A program made the translations under genes and the position numbers. Positions 1 to 6,567 of a stretch of DNA of 6,567 bases are shown in pieces; position 1 is the stretch's first letter, and each line of letters begins with the position of its first letter. The DNA is from Acidobacteriaceae bacterium (lineage in GTDB: Bacteria; Acidobacteriota; Terriglobia; Terriglobales; SbA1), in contig PLEA01000667.1 in the NCBI GenBank assembly GCA_003136335.1, forward strand, positions 1 to 6,567, in the 5' to 3' direction. The notes below the pieces were generated by a model. The model ran no database searches, was not told the DNA's origin, and worked only from the letters and a program-made list of their open reading frames with translations.

Positions 1-96
1 TTTGCGAAAGGGTGGGGATTTTGGCTGGAACGCCAATGCCAATACGCTTGCTCGGAGCGACTCCCGCATTATTCGTCGACAAGTCTTTCAATAGAT
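1..96. other. Region downstream of malQ, no supported gene
   Basis: These bases follow the malQ stop. A five-base inverted repeat, TTGGC (21-25) and GCCAA (32-36), has no adjacent T-run in the direction of malQ transcription that would make it a convincing terminator. On the minus strand an ATG at 69-67 opens a frame of 23 codons that runs off the window edge, without a clear Shine-Dalgarno. It could be the start of a third gene or noise. Confidence 0.4.
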
Positions 97-1638
97 TCAC
101 GCGGCAAAGCTCTCATCCGCCAGCGCGGGAAAAGGCTTGGGAAGACGATCGCTCAATTCAGCAAGATGAGCCAACTTCTCTGCCAATTCACTCTTCAGTT
201 GTCGCTGCTCGAAACGCCAACGCCAGTTTCCGCCATTCAGACTGGGAGTATTCATGCGGGCCTCACTCCCTAGCCCAAGCACGTCCTGCAGGGGAACGAT
301 GCACAGGCTTGCCGCTGAGCATTGCGCCGAGCGGATAAACGCCCAATGAATGCCATCCGCGCAGCGTCCAACATAAGCCTCGGCATTGCGGCGCTCGTGC
401 TCTGCGGCGCCGGATTGCCACCAACCCACCACCGTGTCGTTATCGTGCGTGCCGGTGTAGACTACTTTGCCTTCAGCGCGATGGGGAAGATAGATGTGAG
501 CGCCCTCATCGCCAAAGCCAAACTGCAAGACAGCCATCCCCGGAATTTTCAACCTCTCCCGCAGTGCGTGCACTTCCGGAGTGATGTAGCCAAGGTCCTC
601 AGCAAAAAACGGCAAGCCGCCAAGAGCCTCCCGAAGCTTCAAGAACAGGTCGTCGCGCGGTCCATCTACCCAGCTGCCATTCACTGCCGTGTCATCGGCC
701 GCAGGAATCTCCCAGAACTGGTCGAATCCCCGGAAGTGATCCAGCCGGATGTAGTCGCAGTTTTCTGTTGCCCAGCGCAGCCGCTGAATCCACCATCGAT
801 AGCCGTGCTGCTTCATTACATCCCAGCGGTAGAGCGGATTCCCCCAACGCTGTCCGGTCTTGCTGAAAAAGTCCGGAGGCACGCCGGCCACCACTTCCGG
901 CTCCAGATTCTGGTTCAGCCGGAACAATTCCGGATGCGTCCAAACATCGGCGCTGTCGTGGTTCATGAAGATCGCGACATCGCCCACGACGCGGATCGCC
1001 CGCTCCGAGCAGTAGCGTCGCAACGCCCGCCATTGTTCGTAGAAAGCGAACTGTAACGCGCAGCGAATCTGGATATCGTCTGCCAGCTCCTCACGTGCTT
1101 TCTCCAAAGCAGCCGGCTCCCGATGCGCGAGTTCACGCGGCCACTGATTCCAGCACTCGAGTTTCCGCCGGGCACGGAGGGCGTCGAACAGGACAAAATC
1201 CTCCAGCCACCAAACATTCTCTGCGCGAAAACTTTCGAAACGCCGCAGGGAATCGCTTGATCCTGAACTCAGGAAGTTCCGCGCGGCCTGAAACAACCGC
1301 GGCATCTTCTTCGCGAAAACCTTGTCGTATTCGACAAGACCGGAAGCCGCTGTGGATTCGAGATTGGACGAATCCACCTTCACGCCGTCGATCCAGCCAT
1401 ATTCAGCAAGTCGTTCCAGGCTGATCAACAACGGATTTCCCGCGAAGGCTGAGGTCGAGGAGTAAGGCGAGTTGCCGTAGCCGAGCGGTCCCAGCGGCAG
1501 AACCTGCCACAGACCTTGGCGGGCGGAAGCGAGAAAATCTACAAACTGATAGGCCGCGGGCCCGAAATCACCGATGCCGCCGCGGGAAGGCAACGACGAG
1601 GGATGCAACAAAATGCCTGCGGCGCGCGGAAAGGACAT
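97..1638 (-). CDS. malQ: 4-alpha-glucanotransferase (amylomaltase, GH77)
   Basis: This cytoplasmic enzyme (EC 2.4.1.25) moves alpha-1,4-glucan segments between maltodextrins and releases glucose, in maltose and glycogen metabolism. The 513-residue protein has the usual bacterial length and is collinear with GH77 from end to end. Seen motifs: the N-terminal RAAGILLHPSSLPS segment, GYGNSPYSSTSAFAGNP near residues 53-69, DVAIFMNHDSADVW from 220, and the VPPDFFSKTGQRWGNPLY loop from 253. The three catalytic carboxylates are in place by comparison with Taq amylomaltase: Asp300 in YIRLDHFRG (nucleophile), Glu347 in FAEDLG (acid/base) and Asp399 in GTHDNDT (transition-state stabiliser). One small departure is RMNTPS at 461-466, where a Gly is more usual than Ser466. 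The ATG start matches the typical family N-terminus. The gene begins 10 bases after the foldase stop. The only Shine-Dalgarno-like run (AGGGA) lies 16 bases upstream, so translational coupling is likely. It ends with TGA, and no strong terminator follows. Confidence 0.97.
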   Translation of the reverse strand: MSFPRAAGILLHPSSLPSRGGIGDFGPAAYQFVDFLASARQGLWQVLPLGPLGYGNSPYSSTSAFAGNPLLISLERLAEYGWIDGVKVDSSNLESTAASGLVEYDKVFAKKMPRLFQAARNFLSSGSSDSLRRFESFRAENVWWLEDFVLFDALRARRKLECWNQWPRELAHREPAALEKAREELADDIQIRCALQFAFYEQWRALRRYCSERAIRVVGDVAIFMNHDSADVWTHPELFRLNQNLEPEVVAGVPPDFFSKTGQRWGNPLYRWDVMKQHGYRWWIQRLRWATENCDYIRLDHFRGFDQFWEIPAADDTAVNGSWVDGPRDDLFLKLREALGGLPFFAEDLGYITPEVHALRERLKIPGMAVLQFGFGDEGAHIYLPHRAEGKVVYTGTHDNDTVVGWWQSGAAEHERRNAEAYVGRCADGIHWAFIRSAQCSAASLCIVPLQDVLGLGSEARMNTPSLNGGNWRWRFEQRQLKSELAEKLAHLAELSDRLPKPFPALADESFAA

Positions 1639-1648
1639 GTTAGCGCCG

Positions 1649-3643
1649 CTACATTCCCTGCTCGCTGGCGCTGCGACTCAATGCCTTGATCTCTTCTTCG
1701 TTTCTCTTAATCTTGCCCGATCTCGTCATCTCGTCGACTAGGCTGGAAACGAAAAGTCCGAAGCGCTCCTGCTGCTTGCCCAACAGTAGTTGATCGCGAA
1801 TCTGATCGCGCTTCGCGGCAAAGTCAGCCGGCGAAGGCTGCTGGTTTTCGAGCACCTGCAGAACCACAGCGTTCGCGCCGCTGTTGATCGGACCGCTGAT
1901 GTCCCCCGGTTTCATGGTGAAGGCCACCGAGGCCTGTCCCGACATCGATCCCACGTCAGGCACCTGCCCGTCAGGCAAAACAAGGTCGCTGGTCTTCATC
2001 GTCGCCCCCATTTCTTTCGCCGCGCGCTTCAGATCATGCGCGGCCTTGGCGCGGTCCGACAGTTCTTGAATTTTTTGTGACAGCAAAATCGAAGAGCGTT
2101 CGTTCTTGAATTCTTCTTCCACCCGGCTGCGGATCTCCTCAAACGTCGGCGTGGCCGCCGGCTTCACTCCCAACAGCTGAAATACCACGATGCCTTGTGA
2201 GGCCGGAGCCACATCCGGCGGCGACTTTTCAGCCGCGCTGAACACCGCGTCCATAAACTGCGTCGCCGGCCCTAGCCCCGGTAGCATGTCCTTGCGAGCG
2301 AAGTAATCCGATGTGATCACCGAAACGCCTTGCGCCGCCGCGGCCGCGTCCAAGCCTTGCGCCCGAGCCTGCTTCAGCAACGCCTCCGCCTTCTGCTGCG
2401 CGATCTGCTGTCCCTTCTGATGCTTCAGAACCGGTTCGATCTCGGCTTTCACTTCGTCGAGAGTCTTCATGTGCGCTTCCTGCTTGTCGTCCACGCGAAT
2501 GATGTGAAAGCCATAGCTGCTCTTCACCAGATCGCTGGTCTGCCCCTTGGGAAGCGAGAACGCGGTCTTCTCAAACTCCGGCACCGTCTGCCCTTTGCCG
2601 ATCCAGCCCAGCGATCCGCCCTGCTTGGCGCTGCCCGGATCTTCGGAATATTTTTGGGCCAGATCCTCCAGTTTGGCCCCGCTCTTCAACTGCTTCAGCA
2701 AATCTTCGGCACGCCGCTGCGCCTCCGCCACTCCCTTCTCATCTACTTTGCCATCGGGCCCCGGCAGCGGAGTCTTGATGAGGATATGGCTGACTTTCAC
2801 CTGCTCGGGCATACGGTACTGGTCGCGGTGCTGATCGTAGTAAGCTCGCAGATCGTCCGGCGTCACCTGGACATCGGCCGCGGCCTTGCCCGTTTCAACG
2901 ATCGCGTACTTGACCTTGCGCTTCTCCGGAACCGAATTCGCGTAGCTCGCCTTGTGGCTCTCGTAAAACGCCTTCAGTTCCTCGTCGGTCGGGCGCAGTC
3001 CCTTGCGCAAATCGTCCTGCTTCAACACCGCGTAATCGAATTTGACCTTTGAATTCTCCTTAATAAACTGCCCGTGAATCTCGGTTTCGCTCACGCTGGC
3101 GCTGCCCGAAATAAGCGCCTGCAGCTTGGTCAACAAAATATCGTTGCCCACTTCCTGTTCAAACTTGACGGGCGTCAGATTCGCCCGTTGCAGCATGTCT
3201 TCATACTCCACCTGGCCGATGAAGTTGCCGCCGGGGAAAAAGGTCGCCGCATAGCGACCATGTTGCAGTTCATCCTTCACTTCCTCTGGCGTCACGCGCA
3301 GCCCCATGTGCCCGGCTTCGCTCAGCAGAGCCTGGCGGCTAATCATTTGGTCCACGGCGCGCACGGTCTCCTGCTGGATGAGAAACGGCATCAGCTTTGC
3401 CGCCATCTCGCCGTAGCGCTGCGCGTCCTGCTGTGCCATTTGGCGCGCGGTCTGGCGCACCTCGTCGGCGCTGATGTCTCCGCCACCCACCTTCGCAACA
3501 ATGCCCTTGCCGGGCTGGCCCGTTAGTTCGTCGGTCAGGCCGCCAGGAATAAATGTGATCACCATGGCGCCACAAATCACAAGCAGGATGCCGCTAAGAA
3601 TGATCTTCTTAGTTGGCCCTTGGGTCTGCAAAAATCGAATCAT
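1649..3643 (-). CDS. PpiD/SurA-like membrane-anchored peptidyl-prolyl cis-trans isomerase
   Basis: This is a periplasmic folding factor anchored in the inner membrane; family members assist exported and outer-membrane proteins and may isomerise Xaa-Pro bonds. The protein has 664 residues, against about 620 for E. coli PpiD. Residues 1-13 are short and basic, one transmembrane helix spans about 14-33, and the rest should be periplasmic. A SurA_N-type helical chaperone region covers about 45-240. A single complete parvulin domain runs from about 280 to 388, with SHILIK at 285-290, YSEDPGS at 332-338, GGSLGW at 342-347 and GFHII at 378-382. His286, Asp335 and His380 fit an active parvulin, unlike the degenerate domain of E. 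coli PpiD; activity is inferred. Two further parvulin-half-like segments follow, near 465-515 and 572-624. The frame stays open upstream to base 3850, but the ATG at 3643 is preferred: it has a GGAGTGA site and a TATAAT box, and begins immediately before the anchor. It is probably co-transcribed with malQ. Orthology to ppiD rather than another SurA-type protein is not proven. Confidence 0.93.
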   Translation of the reverse strand: MIRFLQTQGPTKKIILSGILLVICGAMVITFIPGGLTDELTGQPGKGIVAKVGGGDISADEVRQTARQMAQQDAQRYGEMAAKLMPFLIQQETVRAVDQMISRQALLSEAGHMGLRVTPEEVKDELQHGRYAATFFPGGNFIGQVEYEDMLQRANLTPVKFEQEVGNDILLTKLQALISGSASVSETEIHGQFIKENSKVKFDYAVLKQDDLRKGLRPTDEELKAFYESHKASYANSVPEKRKVKYAIVETGKAAADVQVTPDDLRAYYDQHRDQYRMPEQVKVSHILIKTPLPGPDGKVDEKGVAEAQRRAEDLLKQLKSGAKLEDLAQKYSEDPGSAKQGGSLGWIGKGQTVPEFEKTAFSLPKGQTSDLVKSSYGFHIIRVDDKQEAHMKTLDEVKAEIEPVLKHQKGQQIAQQKAEALLKQARAQGLDAAAAAQGVSVITSDYFARKDMLPGLGPATQFMDAVFSAAEKSPPDVAPASQGIVVFQLLGVKPAATPTFEEIRSRVEEEFKNERSSILLSQKIQELSDRAKAAHDLKRAAKEMGATMKTSDLVLPDGQVPDVGSMSGQASVAFTMKPGDISGPINSGANAVVLQVLENQQPSPADFAAKRDQIRDQLLLGKQQERFGLFVSSLVDEMTRSGKIKRNEEEIKALSRSASEQGM
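1655..1659 (-). promoter_or_regulatory. Distant, weak Shine-Dalgarno for malQ
   Basis: AGGGA on the minus strand lies inside the last codons of the foldase gene and 16 bases before the malQ ATG, farther than usual. Between it and the ATG there is only GC-rich sequence without a purine run. Ribosomes finishing the foldase at the TAG (1651-1649) probably re-initiate at malQ. Confidence 0.3.
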
Positions 3644-3650
3644 TGTCTTG

Positions 3651-3657
3651 TCACTCC
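3651..3657 (-). promoter_or_regulatory. Shine-Dalgarno site deciding the foldase start
   Basis: On the minus strand the sequence reads GGAGTGA, with GGAG ending 10 bases before the ATG at 3643. It is the best ribosome-binding match near any candidate start of this frame and supports the 664-residue protein over the longer upstream reading. Confidence 0.65.
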
Positions 3658-3679
3658 GGAGTCGATAGCGGAATTTTCC

Positions 3680-3685
3680 ATTATA
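3680..3685 (-). promoter_or_regulatory. Perfect -10 box (TATAAT) for the foldase-malQ unit
   Basis: Read on the minus strand, bases 3685 to 3680 are TATAAT, followed by GGAAAATT. Transcription would begin near 3673, giving a leader of about 30 bases before the ATG at 3643. No convincing -35 lies at the standard distance; TTGCCG (3712-3707) is 21 bases away, which is long. The position inside the upstream open extension argues that translation begins at 3643. Confidence 0.55.
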
Positions 3686-3758
3686 AACTAGCCGACGCCA
3701 ACCGTACGGCAACGTCTCCATTCGCGGTCGTCTCTCAGTTCGCGGAAAACCGATGTGG

Positions 3759-3799
3759 GGACAGCCGCCCGCGGCTGTCCGTCGAGCGCAGCTCGACGG
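3759..3799. repeat. Pair of overlapping palindromes (REP-like element)
   Basis: GGACAGCCGC (3759-3768) is the exact inverse of GCGGCTGTCC (3771-3780), with CC between. Next to it, CCGTCGAGC (3779-3787) is the exact inverse of GCTCGACGG (3791-3799), around a GCA loop. The two stems share the CC at 3779-3780, so they compete for these two bases. From memory, a GTGGGGACAGCCGCC...GGCTGTCC motif recurs between genes in Acidobacteriota, which would make this a dispersed repeat. It lies upstream of both divergent genes, so it is not a terminator for either. Confidence 0.7.
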
Positions 3800-3888
3800 T
3801 TCTGCCGGTAAGTCACCGCCAAATTGAGCCATTACGCCAATCGCTAGCACCCGGAAGAAGCCCCTGATGCGCCCGCAAAACTCCGCTA

Positions 3889-3917
3889 TTGAAACGAATT
3901 AATATAAATGTTATCCA
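3889..3917 (+). promoter_or_regulatory. Possible sigma-70-type promoter for the GH2 gene
   Basis: TTGAAA (3889-3894) resembles a -35 box. After 17 bases comes TATCCA (3912-3917), preceded by TG at 3909-3910 as in an extended -10. The -10 is a poor match. The intervening AT-rich patch (AATTAATATAAATG) contains TATAAA at 3903-3908, too near to TTGAAA to pair with it. The leader to the ATG would be about 60 bases. Confidence 0.3.
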
Positions 3918-3955
3918 TTCTCCGGGGGTATTTCCGTGTCCCACATGATCCCCAA

Positions 3956-3970
3956 CGCGCACGACGCGCG
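3956..3970 (+). other. Small GC hairpin in the GH2 leader
   Basis: CGCGC (3956-3960) and GCGCG (3966-3970) can pair around the loop ACGAC, ending six bases before the AGGAG site. A five-base stem could influence ribosome access, but such short inverted repeats arise easily by chance in GC-rich DNA. Confidence 0.2.
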
Positions 3971-3976
3971 ATTCAC

Positions 3977-3981
3977 AGGAG
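3977..3981 (+). promoter_or_regulatory. Shine-Dalgarno of the GH2 gene
   Basis: AGGAG lies four bases before the ATG at 3986, slightly nearer than ideal. It directly precedes the only start that begins a signal peptide, so it fixes the N-terminus. Confidence 0.65.
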
Positions 3982-3985
3982 CACC

Positions 3986-6567
3986 ATGAACTCAGGCAAG
4001 CGGCTGGCAGGCCCTCTTTTCGTTCTGGCTCAATTCTTTCTGTTTTCATCTGTTCTCGCCCAAAACGCAACCCAGATAAAGCACGCTGCAGACGCGAAGC
4101 TCGCCTTGCACGACGGCTGGTCTCTGCAAACCTCGGCCAAGGTCGAAGCCAAAGGAGAAGTCATCTCCACGCCGCAGTTCTCGCCCAAAGGATGGCATGA
4201 GGTAACCGTGCCCACTACCGTGGTGGCCGCGCTGGTCAAGGACAAGACCTTCCCCGATCCTCTCTTCGGCATGAACCTGCGCGACTTCTCGGGCGTCAAC
4301 TATCCGATCGGTGCAAATTTTTCCAACATCGCAATGGCGCCCGATAGTCCTTACGCGGTCTCGTGGTGGTATCGCAAGCAGTTCGCCGTGCCGGCATCGT
4401 ATAAGGGCAAGACAGTCTGGTTGAAATTCAACGGCATCAACTATCGCGCCAACATTTTCCTGAACGGAAAACAGATCGCGAAATCCGACGACGTGGCCGG
4501 CGCGTGGCGGACTTATGAGTTTAATGTGACCGACGCCGCCAAGCCCGGCGCGGAGAATGTTCTCGCGGTTCAAGTCTTCTCTCCCACCGAGCACGATCTC
4601 GCCATCACCTTCGTCGATTGGAATCCCGCGCCTCCTGACAAAAACATGGGACTGTGGCGCGAAGTCTACCTCTCTACCAGCGGCCCAGTAGCGCTGCGCT
4701 ATCCCGCAGTCGTATCGAAACTGAATCCCCCCGCAAACGATAGCGCGCAGCTCACCGTCACCGCGCAGCTGAAAAACGGCACCGATCAGTCCGTCAAAGG
4801 CAAACTCAAAGGCCAGATCGAAGCCGTCAAGTTCGAGCAGGATGTAGAACTCGCACCCAACGAAACAAAAGATATAACCTTCACTCCCGATAAGTTCCAG
4901 CAACTCGTCTTCGCGAATCCGCGCCTGTGGTGGCCCACGCAAATGGGTAAGCCGAATCTTTATCCGCTCACCATGGAATTCGAGGCCAGCGGCGGAATTA
5001 GCGACCGTTCGACCAGCGAGTTCGGCATTCGCGAAATCACCTCCGACTTCAACTCGGTCGGCGGACGCGCCTTCCACATCAATGGGAAAAATATTCTCAT
5101 CCGCGGCGGCGGCTGGACGCCCGACCTGATGCTGCGCGAAAATTCGCAGCGCTTGCACGACGAGTTCCGCTACGTCCGCGATATGGGCCTCAACACCATT
5201 CGCCTCGAAGGCAAACTCGAGACCCCGGAATTCTTCGACCTCGCCGATCACCAGGGCATTCTTGTTATGGCCGGATGGTGCTGCTGCGATTTCTGGGAAC
5301 GCTGGCCACGCTGGAAGCCGGAGGATTTTGAAATCGCCAAGCAATCCCTGCGCGACCAGATCTATCGCCTGCGCAGCCATCCCAGTCTCGTCATGTGGCT
5401 GAATGGCAGCGACAACCCTCCGCCGCCCGACGTGGAGCAGATGTACCTCGATGTGGAGAAAGATTTGTTCTGGCCTAATCCTGTCGTTTCGTCAGCCACG
5501 GGCAAAAAGACCAGCGTCACCGGTGACAGCGGCGTCAAGATGACGGGCCCCTATGAATATGTCGCGCCCGAGTATTGGGAGGTGGACACTCCCGCGGGAC
5601 AACCCCAACGCAAACAGTGCAATCCCGGAGGCTGCGGCGGCGCCTACGGCTTCAACACCGAAACCAGCATGGGACCAGCCGTTCCGCCAATCGAAAGCAT
5701 TCGCGAAATGGTCGGCAAAGACCACATGTGGCCCATCGACGAGGTCTGGAACTATCACGACGGCGGCGGTGAATTCAAAACTATCGGCGTATTCAGCGAA
5801 GCCCTCGCTAACCGCTACGGTAAATCTGACAACGTCCAAGACTTCGCCACAAAGTCGCAACTGCAGACCTACGAAGGCGTGCGCGCCATGTACGAAGCCT
5901 ACAGCCGCAACAAATACCAGGCCACCGGCGTGATTCAGTGGATGCTCAACAACGCCTGGCCTTCCATGATCTGGCATCTCTACGACTACTACCTGCGTCC
6001 CGGCGGCGGATACTTCGGCGCCAAGCGCGCCATGGAAGCCCTGCATCCCGTCTATGGCTATGACGATCATTCGATCTGGGTCGTCAGCAGCCAATACGAG
6101 GACGTGAAGGGATTGACGCTGACGACCAAGATCTACAACCTCGACATGACCGAGAAGTTCACGCAATCGAATCCGGTCGACGCCCCCGCCGACAGCACCG
6201 CCAAGATTTTCACGTTCTCCGACGTTACGGACCTAAGCCCCACGTACTTCGTCGTATTGCGGCTGGAAGATTCATCCGGCAAACTCGTGGGTTCGAATTT
6301 CTACTGGCTGTCGACCAAGCCCGAAACTCTCGACTGGGCGAAAACCACCTGGTGGATGACGCCGACGGCTTCCTACGCCGACTTCACCGCGCTCTCGCAA
6401 TTGCCCAAGGTCAAACTGAAAGTCACCGACCGCAGCGAGCGCAAAGGCGAAGAAGAAATCACACGGGTGGTTCTTCAGAATCCGAGCAAGAATCTCGCCT
6501 TCTTTGTGCGCTTGAAGGTCGACAAAGGTGCGAAGGGAGAAGAGATTCTCCCGGTAGTCTGGGAAGA
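3986..6567 (+). CDS. Secreted GH2 exo-beta-D-glucosaminidase-like hydrolase, 3' end missing
   Basis: This retaining glycosidase probably removes terminal beta-linked glucosamine from chitosan oligosaccharides (EC 3.2.1.165). 860 codons are visible with no stop; the characterised relative CsxA is about 1030 residues, so a C-terminal domain or two is lost past the edge. Residues 1-25 form a signal peptide (basic start, hydrophobic core, VLA|Q cleavage) without a lipobox. Next come the GH2 sugar-binding domain (about 40-235), an Ig-like domain (about 236-350) and the TIM barrel (about 360-690), with IRGGGWTPD at 372-380, IRLEGKLE at 405 and QWMLNNAWPS from 651. The presumed acid/base is Asp476 in WLNGSDNPPP, where most GH2 enzymes have Glu. 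The nucleophile is Glu559 in FNTETSMGP. This Asp/Glu pairing is the hallmark of the exo-glucosaminidase subfamily. The ATG has an AGGAG site four bases upstream and directly begins the signal peptide. Beta-mannosidase-like activity is the main alternative. GH2 membership is near certain; substrate is inferred. Confidence 0.93.
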   Translation, partial: MNSGKRLAGPLFVLAQFFLFSSVLAQNATQIKHAADAKLALHDGWSLQTSAKVEAKGEVISTPQFSPKGWHEVTVPTTVVAALVKDKTFPDPLFGMNLRDFSGVNYPIGANFSNIAMAPDSPYAVSWWYRKQFAVPASYKGKTVWLKFNGINYRANIFLNGKQIAKSDDVAGAWRTYEFNVTDAAKPGAENVLAVQVFSPTEHDLAITFVDWNPAPPDKNMGLWREVYLSTSGPVALRYPAVVSKLNPPANDSAQLTVTAQLKNGTDQSVKGKLKGQIEAVKFEQDVELAPNETKDITFTPDKFQQLVFANPRLWWPTQMGKPNLYPLTMEFEASGGISDRSTSEFGIREITSDFNSVGGRAFHINGKNILIRGGGWTPDLMLRENSQRLHDEFRYVRDMGLNTIRLEGKLETPEFFDLADHQGILVMAGWCCCDFWERWPRWKPEDFEIAKQSLRDQIYRLRSHPSLVMWLNGSDNPPPPDVEQMYLDVEKDLFWPNPVVSSATGKKTSVTGDSGVKMTGPYEYVAPEYWEVDTPAGQPQRKQCNPGGCGGAYGFNTETSMGPAVPPIESIREMVGKDHMWPIDEVWNYHDGGGEFKTIGVFSEALANRYGKSDNVQDFATKSQLQTYEGVRAMYEAYSRNKYQATGVIQWMLNNAWPSMIWHLYDYYLRPGGGYFGAKRAMEALHPVYGYDDHSIWVVSSQYEDVKGLTLTTKIYNLDMTEKFTQSNPVDAPADSTAKIFTFSDVTDLSPTYFVVLRLEDSSGKLVGSNFYWLSTKPETLDWAKTTWWMTPTASYADFTALSQLPKVKLKVTDRSERKGEEEITRVVLQNPSKNLAFFVRLKVDKGAKGEEILPVVWE

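Larger units (their letters stand above)
3644..3985. other. Divergent intergenic region between foldase and GH2 genes
   Basis: No gene is supported in these 342 bases. From left to right the region contains the foldase Shine-Dalgarno and TATAAT box (minus strand), a pair of GC-rich palindromes near its middle, an AT-rich patch around 3889-3917 that may carry the GH2 promoter, a small GC hairpin and the GH2 Shine-Dalgarno. Open frames crossing it on both strands have neither recognisable protein content nor good start signals. The two divergent genes could share regulation, but I see no clear operator. Confidence 0.8.

Noticed and set aside
21..36. TTGGC/GCCAA inverted repeat as a malQ terminator
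   Set aside because: Five-base stem with a six-base loop and, in the malQ direction, no T-run after it; too weak to call.
322..1056. A 244-residue plus-strand open frame opposite malQ
   Set aside because: malQ is complete with all catalytic residues on the other strand; this frame has no recognisable content or start signal.
2330..3052. A 240-residue plus-strand open frame opposite the foldase
   Set aside because: The Leu/Arg-rich sequence is the mirror of Lys/Glu/Gln-rich foldase codons, not a real membrane or DNA-binding protein.
3759..3799. Palindromes as a CRISPR repeat or as a rho-independent terminator
   Set aside because: There is no series of equal-length repeats with spacers, and both neighbouring genes are transcribed away from this site with no T-tract.
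3613..3867. A short plus-strand frame crossing the foldase start and the palindromes
   Set aside because: It translates the promoter and repeat sequence, has no good Shine-Dalgarno and resembles no protein family.
4046..5380. A 444-residue minus-strand open frame inside the GH2 gene
   Set aside because: The plus strand here encodes an unmistakable GH2 protein with signal peptide and catalytic motifs. The antisense frame shows no recognisable family and is explained by codon bias in the sense gene leaving few antisense stops.
5492..6166. A 224-residue minus-strand open frame within the GH2 gene
   Set aside because: Same shadow effect; its composition (rich in V, A, G, H, D) is what the reverse complement of GH2 codons gives, and it has no domain I recognise.

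Overview
The window looks like a chromosomal fragment from a Gram-negative soil-type bacterium, most likely an Acidobacteriota member of the Koribacter/Terriglobia kind. This assignment is inferred from three things. Base composition is moderately GC-rich (not counted). The membrane-anchored peptidyl-prolyl isomerase has an N-terminus of a style I associate with that phylum. The upstream region carries a GGACAGCC-type palindrome that I recall as common between genes in those genomes. No marker gene is present to prove it.

Layout: bases 1-96 hold no gene I can support. The minus strand then carries a two-gene unit, transcribed right to left: a PpiD/SurA-like periplasmic foldase (1649-3643), followed after 10 bases by malQ, a 4-alpha-glucanotransferase (97-1638). 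A 342-base divergent intergenic region (3644-3985) holds a perfect TATAAT box and a Shine-Dalgarno for the foldase, two palindromes that share two bases, and a weak promoter candidate plus a Shine-Dalgarno for the rightward gene. The plus strand from 3986 to the window end is a secreted glycoside hydrolase family 2 enzyme, cut off by the right edge after 860 residues. It belongs to the exo-beta-D-glucosaminidase type, with Asp in place of Glu as the presumed acid/base.

Functionally, malQ acts in the cytoplasm on maltodextrins and glycogen-derived glucans. The foldase helps exported proteins fold in the periplasm. The GH2 enzyme is exported and probably trims glucosamine (or related beta-linked sugars) from chitosan-like oligosaccharides. 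The foldase and malQ are probably co-transcribed, but I see no biochemical link between them. The GH2 gene is divergent and may be regulated independently.

I did not find a clearly novel system. The points most worth a second look are the GH2 active-site variant with its cysteine cluster, the three parvulin-half repeats in the foldase, the paired palindromes, and the foldase-malQ pairing. Several long antisense open frames exist and are explained by codon bias in the real genes.
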